Shown here: in pieces, positions 1 to 11,274 of the stretch
How positions within the stretch are numbered: the first letter of the stretch is position 1
Layout: each line of letters starts with the position of its first letter
DNA from: Ifrita kowaldi
Lineage: Eukaryota > Chordata > Aves > Passeriformes > Cinclosomatidae
Assembly: GCA_013398055.1 (NCBI GenBank)
Contig: VZRS01012069.1
Location: 409,470-473,469, forward strand
Length of the DNA: 64,000 nucleotides
Direction of reading: 5' to 3'
Notes under the pieces: model-generated
Seen by the model: only the letters and a program-made list of their open reading frames with translations
The model's database searches: none
Told to the model about the DNA's origin: nothing
Made by a program: the position numbers and the translations under genes

Positions 1-2137
1 ATTGCTAGCTCGGCAGAGCCTCTCCAGAACATTGTGTTAATGATTAATATGAAGTCAGTGGAATTCCACAGTTGCTGAGAGTCTTGTGCCCAAGAATGAA
101 CTGCATTGCTAAATCAGCAAAGACAGTTGTCAAGGTAACCTCTATGTAATCTATTTAACTGGCTCCCAAAACACCAATCAAGGTCAGATAACGCACTCAA
201 GCACCATATGAACACACTCATACGGCATAAAGCTTTGTATCAAGACAGCAGGGAGGAAAAAACCTCATTAGGAAGCAGGGGGAAAAAAATAAATTCAGTT
301 TTGAGAAGTGTTAATTGGGATTGCAGTTAGCTTTGTGGGGAAAGCATGCCGCTCATCTGAATATGTTTTATCTATAGTAGAAGTAATTTCACTCCAGTTC
401 AGTTTGAATGGAAATATCCTTCTACTAGTGTTAAAAAAAAAAGACAAAAACAACCCACCCAAAAAGTAAAAACAGCCACAGATAAATTATTAATTTCATT
501 TATTGTTTTATTAATGCATGTCTGGCATCTACACTCTGATACAGAGTTCTCATTTTGTTTTCTCTGCAATAGATTATTGTGTTACTTAACAACAAATAAA
601 ATGCCAGCAGCATCTCAGGGCTGGGGATACAGCTCCCCACACAACGCAATTCCACAGGTCCTCCTCCCCTGAGGCCTCTCTCCTCTGGCAGAAACTTCCC
701 AGTCAGTTCTGCAAAGGAGAAAGATCTATTTGGAGTTACAATCTGATGGGTATCCTGAATTTTAAGTTGTATTTAGTTTCTGTGAATTCAGATCTCTATA
801 GCCATAACAAGGGCTGGCAAGAGTCACTGGGGTCTGAACTGATTTTTATTCCAGCAATTGCTGTGCATACAAATCAACATCCTTTGCTTGATATTTACTG
901 CTTTGCTCAACATTTACTGCTTTGCTCAACATTTACTGCTTTGCTCATCCTGGAAGCAAAGGACAGTAAGCATTACGAGAATTAAACAGGTTGTCTGTTT
1001 TCCTTGGAGCCTCCATACCCTTGTCTTCTGCTGGGAAGCTACAGTACACCACAACTTCTCACAGCCTCTACTCCTCAGTGAATCTCAACAAATATCCCTA
1101 TGCTGCTTACAGTAAAAGCACATACCAGGGGAGCTATTTCCTTCCTTCAGTTATACAATGTCAGTATCACGGAGCTGTGCTAATTCAGGACACTGCTCCT
1201 ATTCCACAAAGATGCCAAAAGGTCTTGCTGTGGAAATGAAGAGCTAAAATTAGCAGCTCCAAAACTGCAGAAAGCAATCACAGTAAAGACTATATACCAT
1301 CTATGTGCTTAGACAATATCTTTGGCCAAGGCCATTCACACGAAATAAAAATTCTTCTTTAAGGGCAAAAGGACTGCATACATCATACTTCAGTGAAAGA
1401 AGAGATGTGATCCTGAGAATCAAGAGTCACCAGCAACTCTGCTTAAGTTCTAGACATTTAGGATTTCTCAGGGTTTCCTCCTTTGTAACAGCATGTGAGA
1501 TCCGTATGCCTGTCTGGGATCAGCGCGGGATCCAAGGGCTATAAAATCATGTACTAGATTAGGAAACAAGGAAGACAACTGCACATTCTAGTCATCCCCA
1601 GTGTGGGAGGGTGCGATGGTGCTACAAGCTGCTGCTTATCATGTTGCTGCTGAAGGCAGCCATGTAGGCAGAGCCCACAGCCTTCACAGAACTACCCCAG
1701 GACTGCTCCAGATCCACTAGGCTGGGAATAACAAAGCTGCTAAGCTGCCTCCAACTTACTTGAGAAAGTCAAGCTTCAGAAGACAAACTGTGTTGCCTGT
1801 CACAGCATCTCACCTTACAGATGTAGGGCAGATGTGCACCCACAGGCACCCACATGGTGCACCCACATATGCCACACTTCATGGTTGGGCTCCAACACAT
1901 GCTCTGGAGTTTCCATCTTGGGGAGACAAGACTAAAGGCTGGGAAGGACCTAAATCTTGTCTGGATGTGGAGTCACGATAGATGAAAAGTGAACAATTTC
2001 ATATGAACACCTTAAGGATCCAAATATTATTCATGACATTTTTTGTTAAAATAACCATCCCCATAAAACCTGAAGACATTACCAATACTCAAGAATTCAC
2101 CACAGACCTATTAGATACAAAAAGCTACAGGCTCCAT
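1..2137. other. Noncoding DNA, no gene recognised
   Basis: Single-copy-looking AT-rich sequence. Open frames here are short, lack coherent codon use and resemble no family I know. An A/C-rich low-complexity tract lies at about 433-473 and a 19-bp tandem triplicate at 893-948. No splice-flanked open segment, tRNA or repeat family was identified in the remainder. Confidence 0.6.
893..948. repeat. 19-bp tandem repeat, three copies
   Basis: The unit ATTTACTGCTTTGCTCAAC begins at 893, 912 and 931, so the period is exactly 19 bp. The first two copies are complete and identical; the third diverges after TTTGCTCA. Such near-perfect identity suggests recent replication slippage. Because 19 is not a multiple of 3, the array shifts frame from copy to copy, which argues against coding constraint. 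Confidence 0.9.
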
Positions 2138-2265
2138 CATGAGATGAAGAAGCTGATGAGGATGTGGACTAAGTGACTTGCTCACTGTTAACAGGATGCA
2201 CATGGCAGAGTCACAGGTGGATGCCGAGAAACCCACAAACCCCAGCCCAGCTGAAGCACTGTGGT
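2138..2265 (-). mobile_element. MIR/CORE-SINE remnant, antisense
   Basis: The plus strand reads like the reverse complement of the central part of a MIR-type SINE: a GATGAAGAAGCTGATGAGGA segment, then TAAGTGACTTGCTCACTGTT, then CATGGCAGAGTCACAGG. These correspond in order to the well-known MIR segments around 'gatgaggaaactgag', 'taagtgacttgcccaaggt' and 'agtggcagagctgg'. Divergence is high, as expected for a family that stopped moving before birds arose. The boundaries are approximate and the head and tail are not clear. Confidence 0.55.
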
Positions 2266-4310
2266 CTCTGTCTTTAAAAAAACCACTTGAGAGCTCTGAG
2301 GACCCACAAAACCTGTTGATTTCAGATTTCATCCAGAGGTGAGGGCATGTGGCACTTGTCAGGTGTGTTAGCATAAAAGGAAGGAGCTTGTGTATCTTTT
2401 CAAGCTCTAGAGACTGTGGCTGCTTTCAACAAGAAATTAGTAGGTTGTCTCTGGGTTTTGACATGTCAGACACAGAGACACTGACAGCTAATGAAGCTCT
2501 GAGACAATTAAAGTGACTCTCCCATGATGAAGCAAAATCCACCCCTGCATTGCTGGGTGTAATGGTGTTGGGTGTAATGGAAGTTGGACTATTCACAGCA
2601 TATCCCCTTTTGTGCCGCTACAAACATTGATCTGACAGTGCAGATAAAGAGGAAAGAGGATGAAAATTGAATGCTCATTTCTAAGATAGACTATGTCAGA
2701 GATGCTGTACACAGTCAATCAATGGAAGAGTGTTTCTTGTGCGGGCAAATATGTGATAAGCCAAGTTTCAGGCTAACAGGACTGTAAATATAAATATTTA
2801 TTGCCATGCCTGAAGGAACTTGATATTCCAGCTCTCAGAAAGTGGTTCTGGATTCACAATGACTTCAGCTCTTACATGCCTTTGAATGTGGATCTAGGTT
2901 ACTTTTGAGTTAATTTTGTTACATGAACAGAAGTCATTTAATTTCAATCAATACTCTGCCACTGTACATTTTGTGTGTGTGTAGGCTATGTGTTTTCTTT
3001 ATTAATCCCAATTAGAATTGTAAACATGGACTTTACCAAAACCACTCTTCTTTGCATCCATAAAATTGCTCTTATATTTCTAGGAAGTTTGATGCAGGCA
3101 TGGACAGCAGATAACATCACTTGCTCTGTGAGGGTGTAGCACAGCCAGTGTCGGCAATGCTGGCAGGAGATACCACGCACTTCCTACTCACAGACAGGAT
3201 AATACAGTTCCTGTGGACAGGCAAATATAAATATACATATGGAATATAAAGCAGGCTGGTCTTACTATATAGCCGCAAAAGTAATTTTAAAAGCCATGAG
3301 TAAATGTATATTACTGCACCATCTCTATTTTGCAAGTTATTACAGCAAATTAATGGTTACAATCACTTCAGTCAGCACTCCCTCTATGGAAGTAGTTTCT
3401 GGAGGTCACAACCTGAAAGCATGTTTATATCTCGGGAAAAAACATCATACTTGCAGGTTTTTGAGACTTTAAAAAACCCTCAAAACAGAAACAAAAACAA
3501 AAACCCAACCACATCATCAAAACCTATCTTAAACAATACTATTTGTTGACTTTATTAAACGAAGTTTTTAAAAGGGGTTTCTCTTTTTTCATATTAACTT
3601 TGAAATACTAAATTTAAAGGATTTGCTTATTCCTAATCCCAACATATACAATGGAAAGCTCTGAAGTAGTTCAAAATTGCAGGTGTGGTTTTTCATGCGT
3701 CTCCCACTCAGCCACGTGTTCATACACTTCAAATGTACTGTTAGAGCTGTGTTTAAAACCCTTGAAATCTGGAGGGGAAGGGATCCCTACAGACCCAGCC
3801 CCACGCATGGCATCAGGATCAGCACTGTAGATTCTCACATCTCCAAAGGAACATGAACTAATCCACACAGTAAGACAGGATTTACAAGACAGACTGTAAC
3901 AGCTCCTAAGATAGCTGTTACTGCCTCTGTGTTGTTAATGTGTTTGCAAGATTAGTATTAATTACCCAATAAGGGATATATCTGTTTTGAGAGCTTGTAA
4001 TAAGTCCGTACTTAATATTAAGCAAATCACATGCAAATGAAAGAACATATTGTATAAGCAAGAAAGTATTTCCTTATTTGCATGTATTTTAGGTGTTCAT
4101 AATAAATAAATCTGTCTTTGCAGGATCTATTATACATATATATTTATATACCTATGAACAGTGATTGTATAAAGGATATATTCCATACAGACATTCAAGG
4201 TTAAATAAGAAATGGAAAGGTGATATGAAGTAATGATTGCCAATTCACTCAAACTTAGATGCCTTTGATCATAGCTGTTTATCCTTTGTATAAAGAATGG
4301 TGAGTACCTG

Positions 4311-4333
4311 TCTGCCCACCCACCCACCCCTCC
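4311..4333. repeat. Short (CCAC)n microsatellite
   Basis: About four to five CCAC units run through this position, followed by a C/T-rich stretch. It is short and of no evident function. Confidence 0.8.
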
Positions 4334-4629
4334 CTTCCACCAACTTTATCATTCCTGGCTTAGGATCGTGCTCTGAACCTTCTTAAGCATCCTCTTAATA
4401 TATGATAATTGCAACATTTTTCTTAGATAAACAAGAGAGAAAAAACCAACCACTAGAAGAAATCCAGTGTAAAGGAGCATCACTTCACTGCAGCCCACCA
4501 AGCAGTCCTGACTTCTACCAGCTGGGCCCCCAGCTAGAGACTCTGACCCCCCAGTCAGGCACCTGATAACAAACTGCCAATCCACCGAACAGCAGGAACG
4601 ACGCTGCTTCTCCTCCTACCACTCATCAT

Positions 4630-4790
4630 GCTCCCCAGCTCCTCTCCAGCAGCGGGAGGGGGTGTGGGAGCAGGGGATGCCCGGCTTGGCTCGGCCCCGG
4701 CAGAGCCGGGCACGGGTCCTGGTGCGGGTGTGGAGCCGCTGCCAGCGCTGCCGCCTGTGACTAATCAGCCCCCACAAGGCTCACGCTTGT
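4630..4790. promoter_or_regulatory. CpG-rich patch, possible promoter-like element
   Basis: Roughly ten CpG dinucleotides occur in about 150 bp, in a neighbourhood where CpG is nearly absent for kilobases. The patch contains GC-box-like G/C runs and a perfect 8-bp inverted repeat, GCCCGGCT at 4679-4686 and AGCCGGGC at 4704-4711, with a 17-nt loop. Retention of CpG in AT-rich DNA usually means the site is unmethylated, as at promoters or CpG-island shores, or that the sequence arrived recently. It is shorter than a standard CpG island. A 70-codon frame over it (4628-4840) looks like a by-product of the GC content. The call as regulatory is inference. Confidence 0.3.
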
Positions 4791-6539
4791 TTATTCCACT
4801 TAGATTCTTCTGCTCCATATCAAAACACTACAGCCAGTGATACTAATTCATCTTCATTTTCTCAAGTAAAAAAACCAACATGGCAACTCAGGCAAATGTT
4901 TATATAAAAATGCGTTTTTTATCTCTTGATACCTCTGTGACTGAATTTTCCTTCAAGAATAACAGATGGCTTAACTGTACCAGGTAAAGACTTCGCATGA
5001 GTTGGTGACAAAAAAAGGGTTGTACAGTGGGTTTTTTATAACATAAATCTGCCCCAAACCCACTCCTGTAAACAGTAATAAGAACATGCAGGGCTTTTTA
5101 ATTGAACATTAAACTCAGAAGTCCCATTACATTCACAGTACAGTATCCAGTTAATACATCCTTTGGGGTTTTTTTTTCCCTTTGTCCCACCCACAGAGAT
5201 GTTACAAATTGGATTTAAATTAAATTTCATTCTAAACACATATATTCAATCATAACAAAACAGTGACAAATTAGCTTATTCCATTTAAACTCATTGTATG
5301 CTGAGGCTGAGTGCCTCCTGCTCCAACCCAGGGCCTATTTCCCAAAGGTCGGGTATTTAAAGAACTGACGCACAAATGTGTGTGCAGCTATTAGCAGGGG
5401 AATTGGTTTGATTATTACATGAAATATCAGGTTGAACTGCAGTGTGTGTTTTAAAGTGTGAATATGGAAAAGGGTTGTTTTTATTATGGCATGAGTAAAG
5501 GGGTATAAAGGGATGGGTACAGAGTGCTGCAGAGGTAGGTGCAGCTGTTCTAGAAATGCCTACATTTACTTTTCCCTCTTCTTAAATATAATCTGATATA
5601 AAAAGAAACCTGACTGGTAACTTCCCTTTTAACATAGTCTGTTGTAAATCCATTGAAACACTTCTCCCCATTAGCTACCTTGCCTGCACAGGAATAACAT
5701 ATAGGGAGATTTTCTTGTTTGGTTGTGGGTTTTTACCCATCACGGCTGGGCCCTTGCTAGTTTTTGCATTTAAAGCAAGCCAGAATGGTTCAGGTGTGGA
5801 AAGAAGAGAACAAATTTGATACCACTCCTGAGAGAGCTTGGATAGATTCCAAATCAATCTGTCTCAGGGGGTGGAGGGGAGGGCAGAAAAGCAACAGGCA
5901 TGAAAAAAAAGATCCTGAGTGTTACCATGGCTGAACATCAACTGTGGTTAGATCAAACACTTGTGAAGCAAAGGCTATCGAAACCGTTATTTGTAAAGGA
6001 AAAAAGCCATCATTTCAAAATGATGGTGGAATGTGTTTAGAAAATAAACATTCTCAATTTGCCCTAAAATTTGTTAGGAGTAAACAAACTCACTGCTTTT
6101 ACCACGTTTATGCAGTCTTTATACACTGTGGATGTTTTGGAGATAATTCAGGACTCGTTGTTAGAAATTTCTGTAACAGGTAGGACTGTGATGTCCCTAC
6201 ATGGGGATGTGCTTTAGCTGTCTATTGGCCTAGGGTAGTTAGTCACAACTGCTAACAAACAGGAAAAAAGAAACAATTAAAATTCTAATTGGTTTGAAAT
6301 TTTAAATCCCATCCCAGCATGCACACTCATTCCTCTACATACTACCTAAATCCTAACAAACCCTCTTACCTTCTCTCTGTGGGCCAGCCATGCACAAATT
6401 TGCTGCTTCCAAAATTCAAACTCCAAATTTAACTCTGGATTTAATCCTGCCAGATACCCAGAAGCTATGACCTTCCCTGAACATGCTAACATCCTCATAA
6501 GAAGGGCTCAGTACCTCATGGAATTGGCTATGAAGGAAC

Positions 6540-7255
6540 ATTTCATAGAATTGCCTAGGTTGGAAAAACCTCTAAGATGAGCAAGTCTAACCATTAACCC
6601 AGCACTGCCAAATCACCACAACACCATGTCCCCAAGTGCCACATCTACACATCTTCTAAATACCTTCAGGGATGGTGACTCAATGCTTCCCTGGGGAGCC
6701 TGTTCCAATGCTTGACAACCCTTTCAGTGAAGGAATTTTTCCTAATATCCAACCTAAATCCCCTCTGCCACAACTTGAGGCCTCTGGTCCTATTGTTACG
6801 TGGGAGAAGAGACCAACCCCCAGCTCCCTACACCCTCCTTTCAGGCAGTTGTACAGAGTGATAAGGTCCCCCTTGAGCCTCCTTTTCTCCAGGATAAACA
6901 CCCTCAGCTGCTCCTCATCAGCCTTGTGCTCCAGACCCTTCCTCAGCTCCATTCCTTTCTCTGGACACACTTCAGCCCCTCAATGTCCTCCTTGCCATTA
7001 GGGGCTCAAAACTGAACACAGCATTTGAGGTGTGGCCTCACCAGCACAGGGGGACGGTCACTGCCTTGGTCCTGCTGCCACACTATTGCTGGTGCAGGCC
7101 AGGTGCCATTGGCCTTCTTGGCCACCTGGGCAGAGCTGGCTCCTGTTCAGCTGCTCTCAAGCAGCACCCCCAGGTCCCTTCCCTCAGGCACCTTCCAGCC
7201 CCTCTGCCCCAACTCTGGAGCACTGCAGGGGGTTGTTGTGTGTGCAGGACACAAT
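6540..7255 (-). mobile_element. CR1 LINE, 5'-truncated, minus strand
   Basis: This is the 3' part of a Chicken Repeat 1 retrotransposon inserted in reverse. The plus strand opens with CATAGAAT (6544-6551), the complement of the CR1 3'-terminal octamer, followed by the familiar CR1 3' UTR. Translation of the minus strand over 6680-6970 gives a stretch with LEKRRLKGDLITLYNCLKGG, which matches the conserved C-terminal part of the CR1 ORF2 protein (endonuclease/reverse transcriptase), then frame breaks. There is no intact ORF, and the endonuclease and reverse transcriptase cores are missing, so the copy is dead. Severe 5' truncation is normal for CR1. Homology fades at about 7250, inside the duplicated segment that begins at 7083. 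The subfamily resembles the CR1 groups with a 'cctccagggatggtgactc' 3' UTR, but I cannot name it safely. Confidence 0.93.
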
Positions 7256-7460
7256 TTGTGGTAGCTGTCAGCTGAATTTGTTCCCCACATGCCAATGGAT
7301 GTAAATACTGTGAAGTTCTTTTGTACCTTCACAGCTGTACCAGACTCACTGCCCGAGTGTAACAACTCCTGGCACCAGCAGTTTTTCCTTTGCCACATGA
7401 AGGAGAGCTACAGAAGTGCAGATTACACCTTCACCAAAACTGTTAACAGCTACAGGATCT
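7083..7460. repeat. Direct duplication, copy 1 (378 bp)
   Basis: This segment is repeated almost exactly at 7462-7838 with one N between the copies. It contains the 5' end of the CR1 fragment (to about 7255) and about 200 bp of unique flank. The copies differ by three substitutions and one 1-nt indel (CAAAACTG here, CAAACTG in copy 2). This is the expected level of allelic difference in a bird and is much less than the divergence of the CR1 copy itself. It looks like an unmerged contig end. Confidence 0.95.
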
Positions 7461-7461
7461 N
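7461..7461. other. Single-N assembly gap
   Basis: There is one ambiguous base exactly at the junction of two near-identical 378-bp copies. Some assemblers write a minimal one-base gap when neighbouring contigs are estimated to overlap or to have zero or negative distance. The 121-codon frame at 7289-7654 runs through this N and is therefore not a real gene. Confidence 0.95.
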
Positions 7462-7838
7462 CTATTGCTGGTACAGGCCAGGTGCCATTGGCCTTCTTGG
7501 CCACCTGGGCAGAGCTGGCTCCTGTTCAGCTGCTCTCAAGCAGCACCCCCAGGTCCCTTCCCTCAGGCACCTTCCAGCCCCTCTGCCCCAACTCTGGAGC
7601 ACTGCAGGGGGTTGTTGTGTGTGCAGGACACAATTTGTGGTAGCTGTCAGCTGAATTTGTTCCCCACATGCCAATGGATGTAAATACTGTGAAGTTCTTT
7701 TGTACCTTCACAGCTGTACCAGACTCACTGCCCAAGTGTAACAACTCCTGGCACCAGTAGTTTTTCCTTTGCCACATGAAGGAGAGCTACAGAAGTGCAG
7801 ATTACACCTTCACCAAACTGTTAACAGCTACAGGATCT
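7462..7838. repeat. Direct duplication, copy 2 (377 bp)
   Basis: Second copy of 7083-7460, starting immediately after the N and ending with ACAGGATCT, where unique sequence resumes. It carries a second image of the CR1 5' portion (about 7462-7634), so the CR1 content appears twice in the assembly though a single insertion is more likely. Confidence 0.95.
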
Positions 7839-9131
7839 CAGAACATGTTCCTCATTCTGCACAAGGTCTACTGAGCAGTGTTTGAGGCTGTACCATCTGC
7901 ACAAAGAATACTTCCACATTATTGCACCCTATAAATCAAATACAACTGCAGGAAAGCAGGTGGTCATAAACTAACAGAAAAATCAGACCTGCAGTGCACA
8001 TATATTAGACTAGATCCACTCATCATGTTGCCCAGTGGTTGAATGCAGACAACAGGCCAATTTATTTAGGTTATCTGTGGCTGACAGGTCAGAAGCATGC
8101 ATGAGGTGCTGGGAGAGCGTGCACATGTTCTGGATAACAAGACTTGCATGTTCTGACAGGTCTGACAGGGAAATACCTTCCCTCTGTCCTCACTGCTACT
8201 TGCCCACTGGGGGTCCCAGAAAAAATAAAAACAAACAATGAATGGAAGGATACCCAGGAAGAGGAACACTTATCTTAGGAAAGAGTGAAGTGGGGCACCT
8301 GGGATAGATAATGATGCTTAGGTAGGCAAGCAACTGCAGTCAGAGACCAGGGGAAGGGATGTCTCAAAGAGTAAAGGAATTGATGTGGGTGGGAATTGCA
8401 AGTGGGGTAGAAGGGATTTGAGAGGAGTGGAAAAGTTGATCATAGCATTGATAAGCTGGAATCTTCAATATCCCGTCCACTGTTTGGCGCCGGGGTGCTG
8501 AAGAAATATCAGCCTCAGTGACAACTCTGCCTGAGCAAGGTTCTCAAGCTGAGAGCTGCAGGAAGGAATCTGCCTTTTCAGTTGCTTGGGGTTTTTTGTT
8601 GGGTTTTTTTGTTTCTTTGTTTGTTTTTATAATCAAGAAGCTTGAGCACCACCAGCAAGATAAGGACAGAGACAGTGGCACATCCTCTGGAACAGGAAAT
8701 GGTGCCCACAGCACAGGATGGTGCTGAGCACCAGGGTACAGTCCCATGGCATGTGAGCCCAGCAAGTAGAGCAGGGAAGTGACAGCAGTGGGTCTTGGGG
8801 ACAGCTCAGGGAGCCACAAGTGGACTGTAGGTTTCACACTGACTTCAAGGTCAATTGAAATCCAGGTTGCATTCCAGGATCAGGGCTGGGGCCACGCACA
8901 CCTACACTGCAGGGACTGAAGCCCCAGGGCTGAGCTGCAGAGGGGTTCCTGGGCCATGGACAGGCTGCCAGGGGGCCAGGCAGGGCTGCTGGGGATTGTC
9001 AGTGCAGGTGGGGCCCCAACAACCATCGAGGGGTATCTGTCAGATATACCAGCAGACACAGGAGCAGCTCAGTGCAGCAGCAATGCCATCTCCTAACGCT
9101 GAAATAAGGGCAAAGCTTAATAGGCACAAGT
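7839..9131. other. Noncoding DNA, moderately GC-rich
   Basis: No gene recognised. The section 8640-9080 is richer in G and C than its surroundings and supports overlapping short frames on both strands, a composition effect. A T/G-rich low-complexity tract built from GTTT and GTTTTTT units lies at 8588-8629. Confidence 0.55.
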
Positions 9132-9215
9132 GACCCTCATTCCAAACCACTGGAACTGCTCCGGTGAGTGCAGGTTACACCAGTTGGAGCCAGTGAGATC
9201 CGGCCTCTCTTGGTT
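9132..9215. repeat. Possible short inverted-repeat element
   Basis: The left arm contains CCACTGGAACTGC and the right arm GGTTACACCAGTTGG, which pair imperfectly as an inverted repeat; the right end reads GATCCGGCC. The wording GTTACACCAG near a GGCC end resembles short palindromic nonautonomous elements common in turtles, crocodilians and birds. The match is weak and the borders are uncertain. Confidence 0.3.
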
Positions 9216-11231
9216 TTGAGGTCAGATCCAGGCACATTTTAATTAAAGGACAGAAAAGGAAGCAGAATGGTATGAGTTAAAACCTACTGCCAGCAAAAGC
9301 CTCATCTTTTAAATATTCTTTAAGACTACTTAAGTATTCCTGCCCCAAGGAAGCAAATGAGATTATTCATATAAGTAAAAACTACTTACACAAGCCATGG
9401 TTTGCAAGACACTTTACCAATTACAGAGACAGATTCCTGCAACAAAGTCTTACAAAATACACAAGACCATTTTTCTCTACTCTCAGAATAATAAAAATCA
9501 CTGACTATCCAAAATTCAAATTGGAGGGAAGAAAGGGAAAATTGCAACAATAACCCCTCTGCCAATGGTGCTGTTTAAAAATTAGTTTCCTTTTAAAATC
9601 CCTATATTTCCTCTTTACTTTCAATTACTAGAGTATGATTTCAAATAAAAAGGGGCACTTGAAATTAGCACCAGGAGTTGCTTGGACACACAGAAATGTG
9701 TGTGGTCACAAAATTGCTTACAATGTTAACGATAAAACCCTTCCTGTTTGTCATGGCCACAAAAACCACCCTGTTTTTTGAAAGGATAAGGTCCTTTATG
9801 ATGTTGATAAAGCACTCCTCTTGCAGAAACATAGGGTACCATCAATCAATAACATTTGTCTCTGGCTTCTTTCGTTGACATCCCAATATTGCAACAGCAA
9901 ATCATAATCCTAGCAAAGTAAACAGGCTCTAGGGAAAAGCAGCTATAAATTGGGCCTGCTTGGATCAAATGAACTCTATCATGAAGGTCTGTTAAGCACT
10001 GAGTGTTTTACTTTCTAGCAGTACATTCAAATTGAAAAGAAATAGGTGAATTGCAAGTAAGAAGCAGAGTTAGAAACTAGACAGCCAAAGTGATTTGGTT
10101 CTTCAGTTAATTAGCAGCAGATCACCCTGATAATCACTGTTGTGCCTTGTTTTTCTTTAGCAGCTATTGATTTCAGTTTACCTCAATATTTTCACACTTA
10201 TTCCTCCTCAGTTTGGAAGATTTCCTCAGGTGCAAAGCTCAGGCTCGATCTGAGCAGACATCACTCCATTGCTTTAATGAGCACTAAGGGCCTGTCGACG
10301 TCAGAAGGCTGCTCCAGGTTAAACACAGCCCGTTACGTAAAACATCTGAGCTGCACGGGGTTAAAGTGCATTCATCGGGGCTTAGCTCAGGGTGACCCTG
10401 CACCAGCCTAAATGAAACCCAAAGTTTTCCCTGGCACAGAAAAAGGCAGACAAAGAGAATCTTGCATCAACTGATGCAACTTTGTCCCACAGATACGTCT
10501 GAGCTATTTTTGTTGACCCTTCAGTATATAAGCACCAGCCCACTTAAAAAACTCCAGTTTTCATAAACAGATTTAATGGTGTTTTGTTATCATAAGAAAT
10601 TATCATTACAATTATTCCCCTTCAGTACCCTGGAGCATGCTGTGTAGTGCGGTGTCAAGGTTCAGTTTTGATCTGGGTCACACATGCATCAGGCCATGAG
10701 TAGGAACAAACTTGGGTGCATTAGTATTGAGCTGTTACTTCCACCTAAGACAAGTGCACAAGCAATCTGTCAATACCCGGCGGGCAGCGAGACCTCGAGC
10801 CAGGGAGGGAGCTCACCTCAGAGCAGATTTTACTGAGGTTCACTGACGCCAGCACTGTGCAAGAGGTCCAGCTGAACCCCAGGACACAATCTAGACCTTG
10901 ACTGTAGGTAAAATGCAATGATGAAAAGTGGGAAAAGTAATTAAAAAGGTCTAGTGCGGCCACTCTGACATGCTGCGTAGACACTTTGAGGGTGATGTCT
11001 CTCCACAGTTCTAGAGTACAAAATTCTGCTGCCTGCATACTCTCATAGATCCATGCTTGATTTTCATGTGCATTTTGGTACACACAGGTAGTATATTCAA
11101 AATCCAACTTCAAATCACAATTATTATTATCAATCATTATTATCAATTCCAAGTAAAGTAAAAAATACTCCTGTGGACTGTGGAGATGTATTTCTGTCAC
11201 AGGGAGCAGGATCTAAAGGCAGATAGCTTAC

Positions 11232-11274
11232 CTTCTGACTCGAGTCTTTACACTATTTACAATTGCTTTCCCAA
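11232..11274 (-). other. Candidate 43-bp minus-strand exon
   Basis: On the minus strand a pyrimidine tract including eight or nine T's leads to GACACCTGTGCAG at 11275, a good 3' splice site, and 43 bp later AGAAG|GTAAGC forms a good 5' splice site (intron GT at 11231-11230). Only one of three frames is open across it (reading G-K-A-I-V-N-S-V-K). Its entry phase is compatible with the exit phase of the candidate exon at 37733-37860 on the same strand. Small segments with such signals also arise by chance, and no protein family is recognised. Confidence 0.12.

Larger units (their letters stand above)
2266..6539. other. Noncoding DNA with a GC-rich patch
   Basis: No recognisable gene. The section at 2460-2560 may hold another very eroded MIR piece but is too degraded to call. 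An A/C-rich low-complexity tract lies at 3471-3510, inverted octamer motifs at 4031-4083, a CCAC microsatellite at 4311-4333 and a CpG-rich patch at 4630-4790; these have their own entries or findings. The rest is AT-rich sequence in which I see nothing definite. Confidence 0.55.

Noticed and set aside
4628..4840. 70-codon proline/glycine/alanine-rich frame
   Set aside because: It is a by-product of the CpG-rich patch; no start context or downstream exon supports it.
7289..7654. 121-codon frame across the N
   Set aside because: It exists only because two duplicated contig ends are joined at the gap, and its second half is antisense CR1.
10745..11200. 151-codon minus-strand frame, the longest in the window
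   Set aside because: No recognisable family or domain, unremarkable composition, and its start has no promoter or splice context. Length alone is not evidence among the many frames of a 64-kb sequence.
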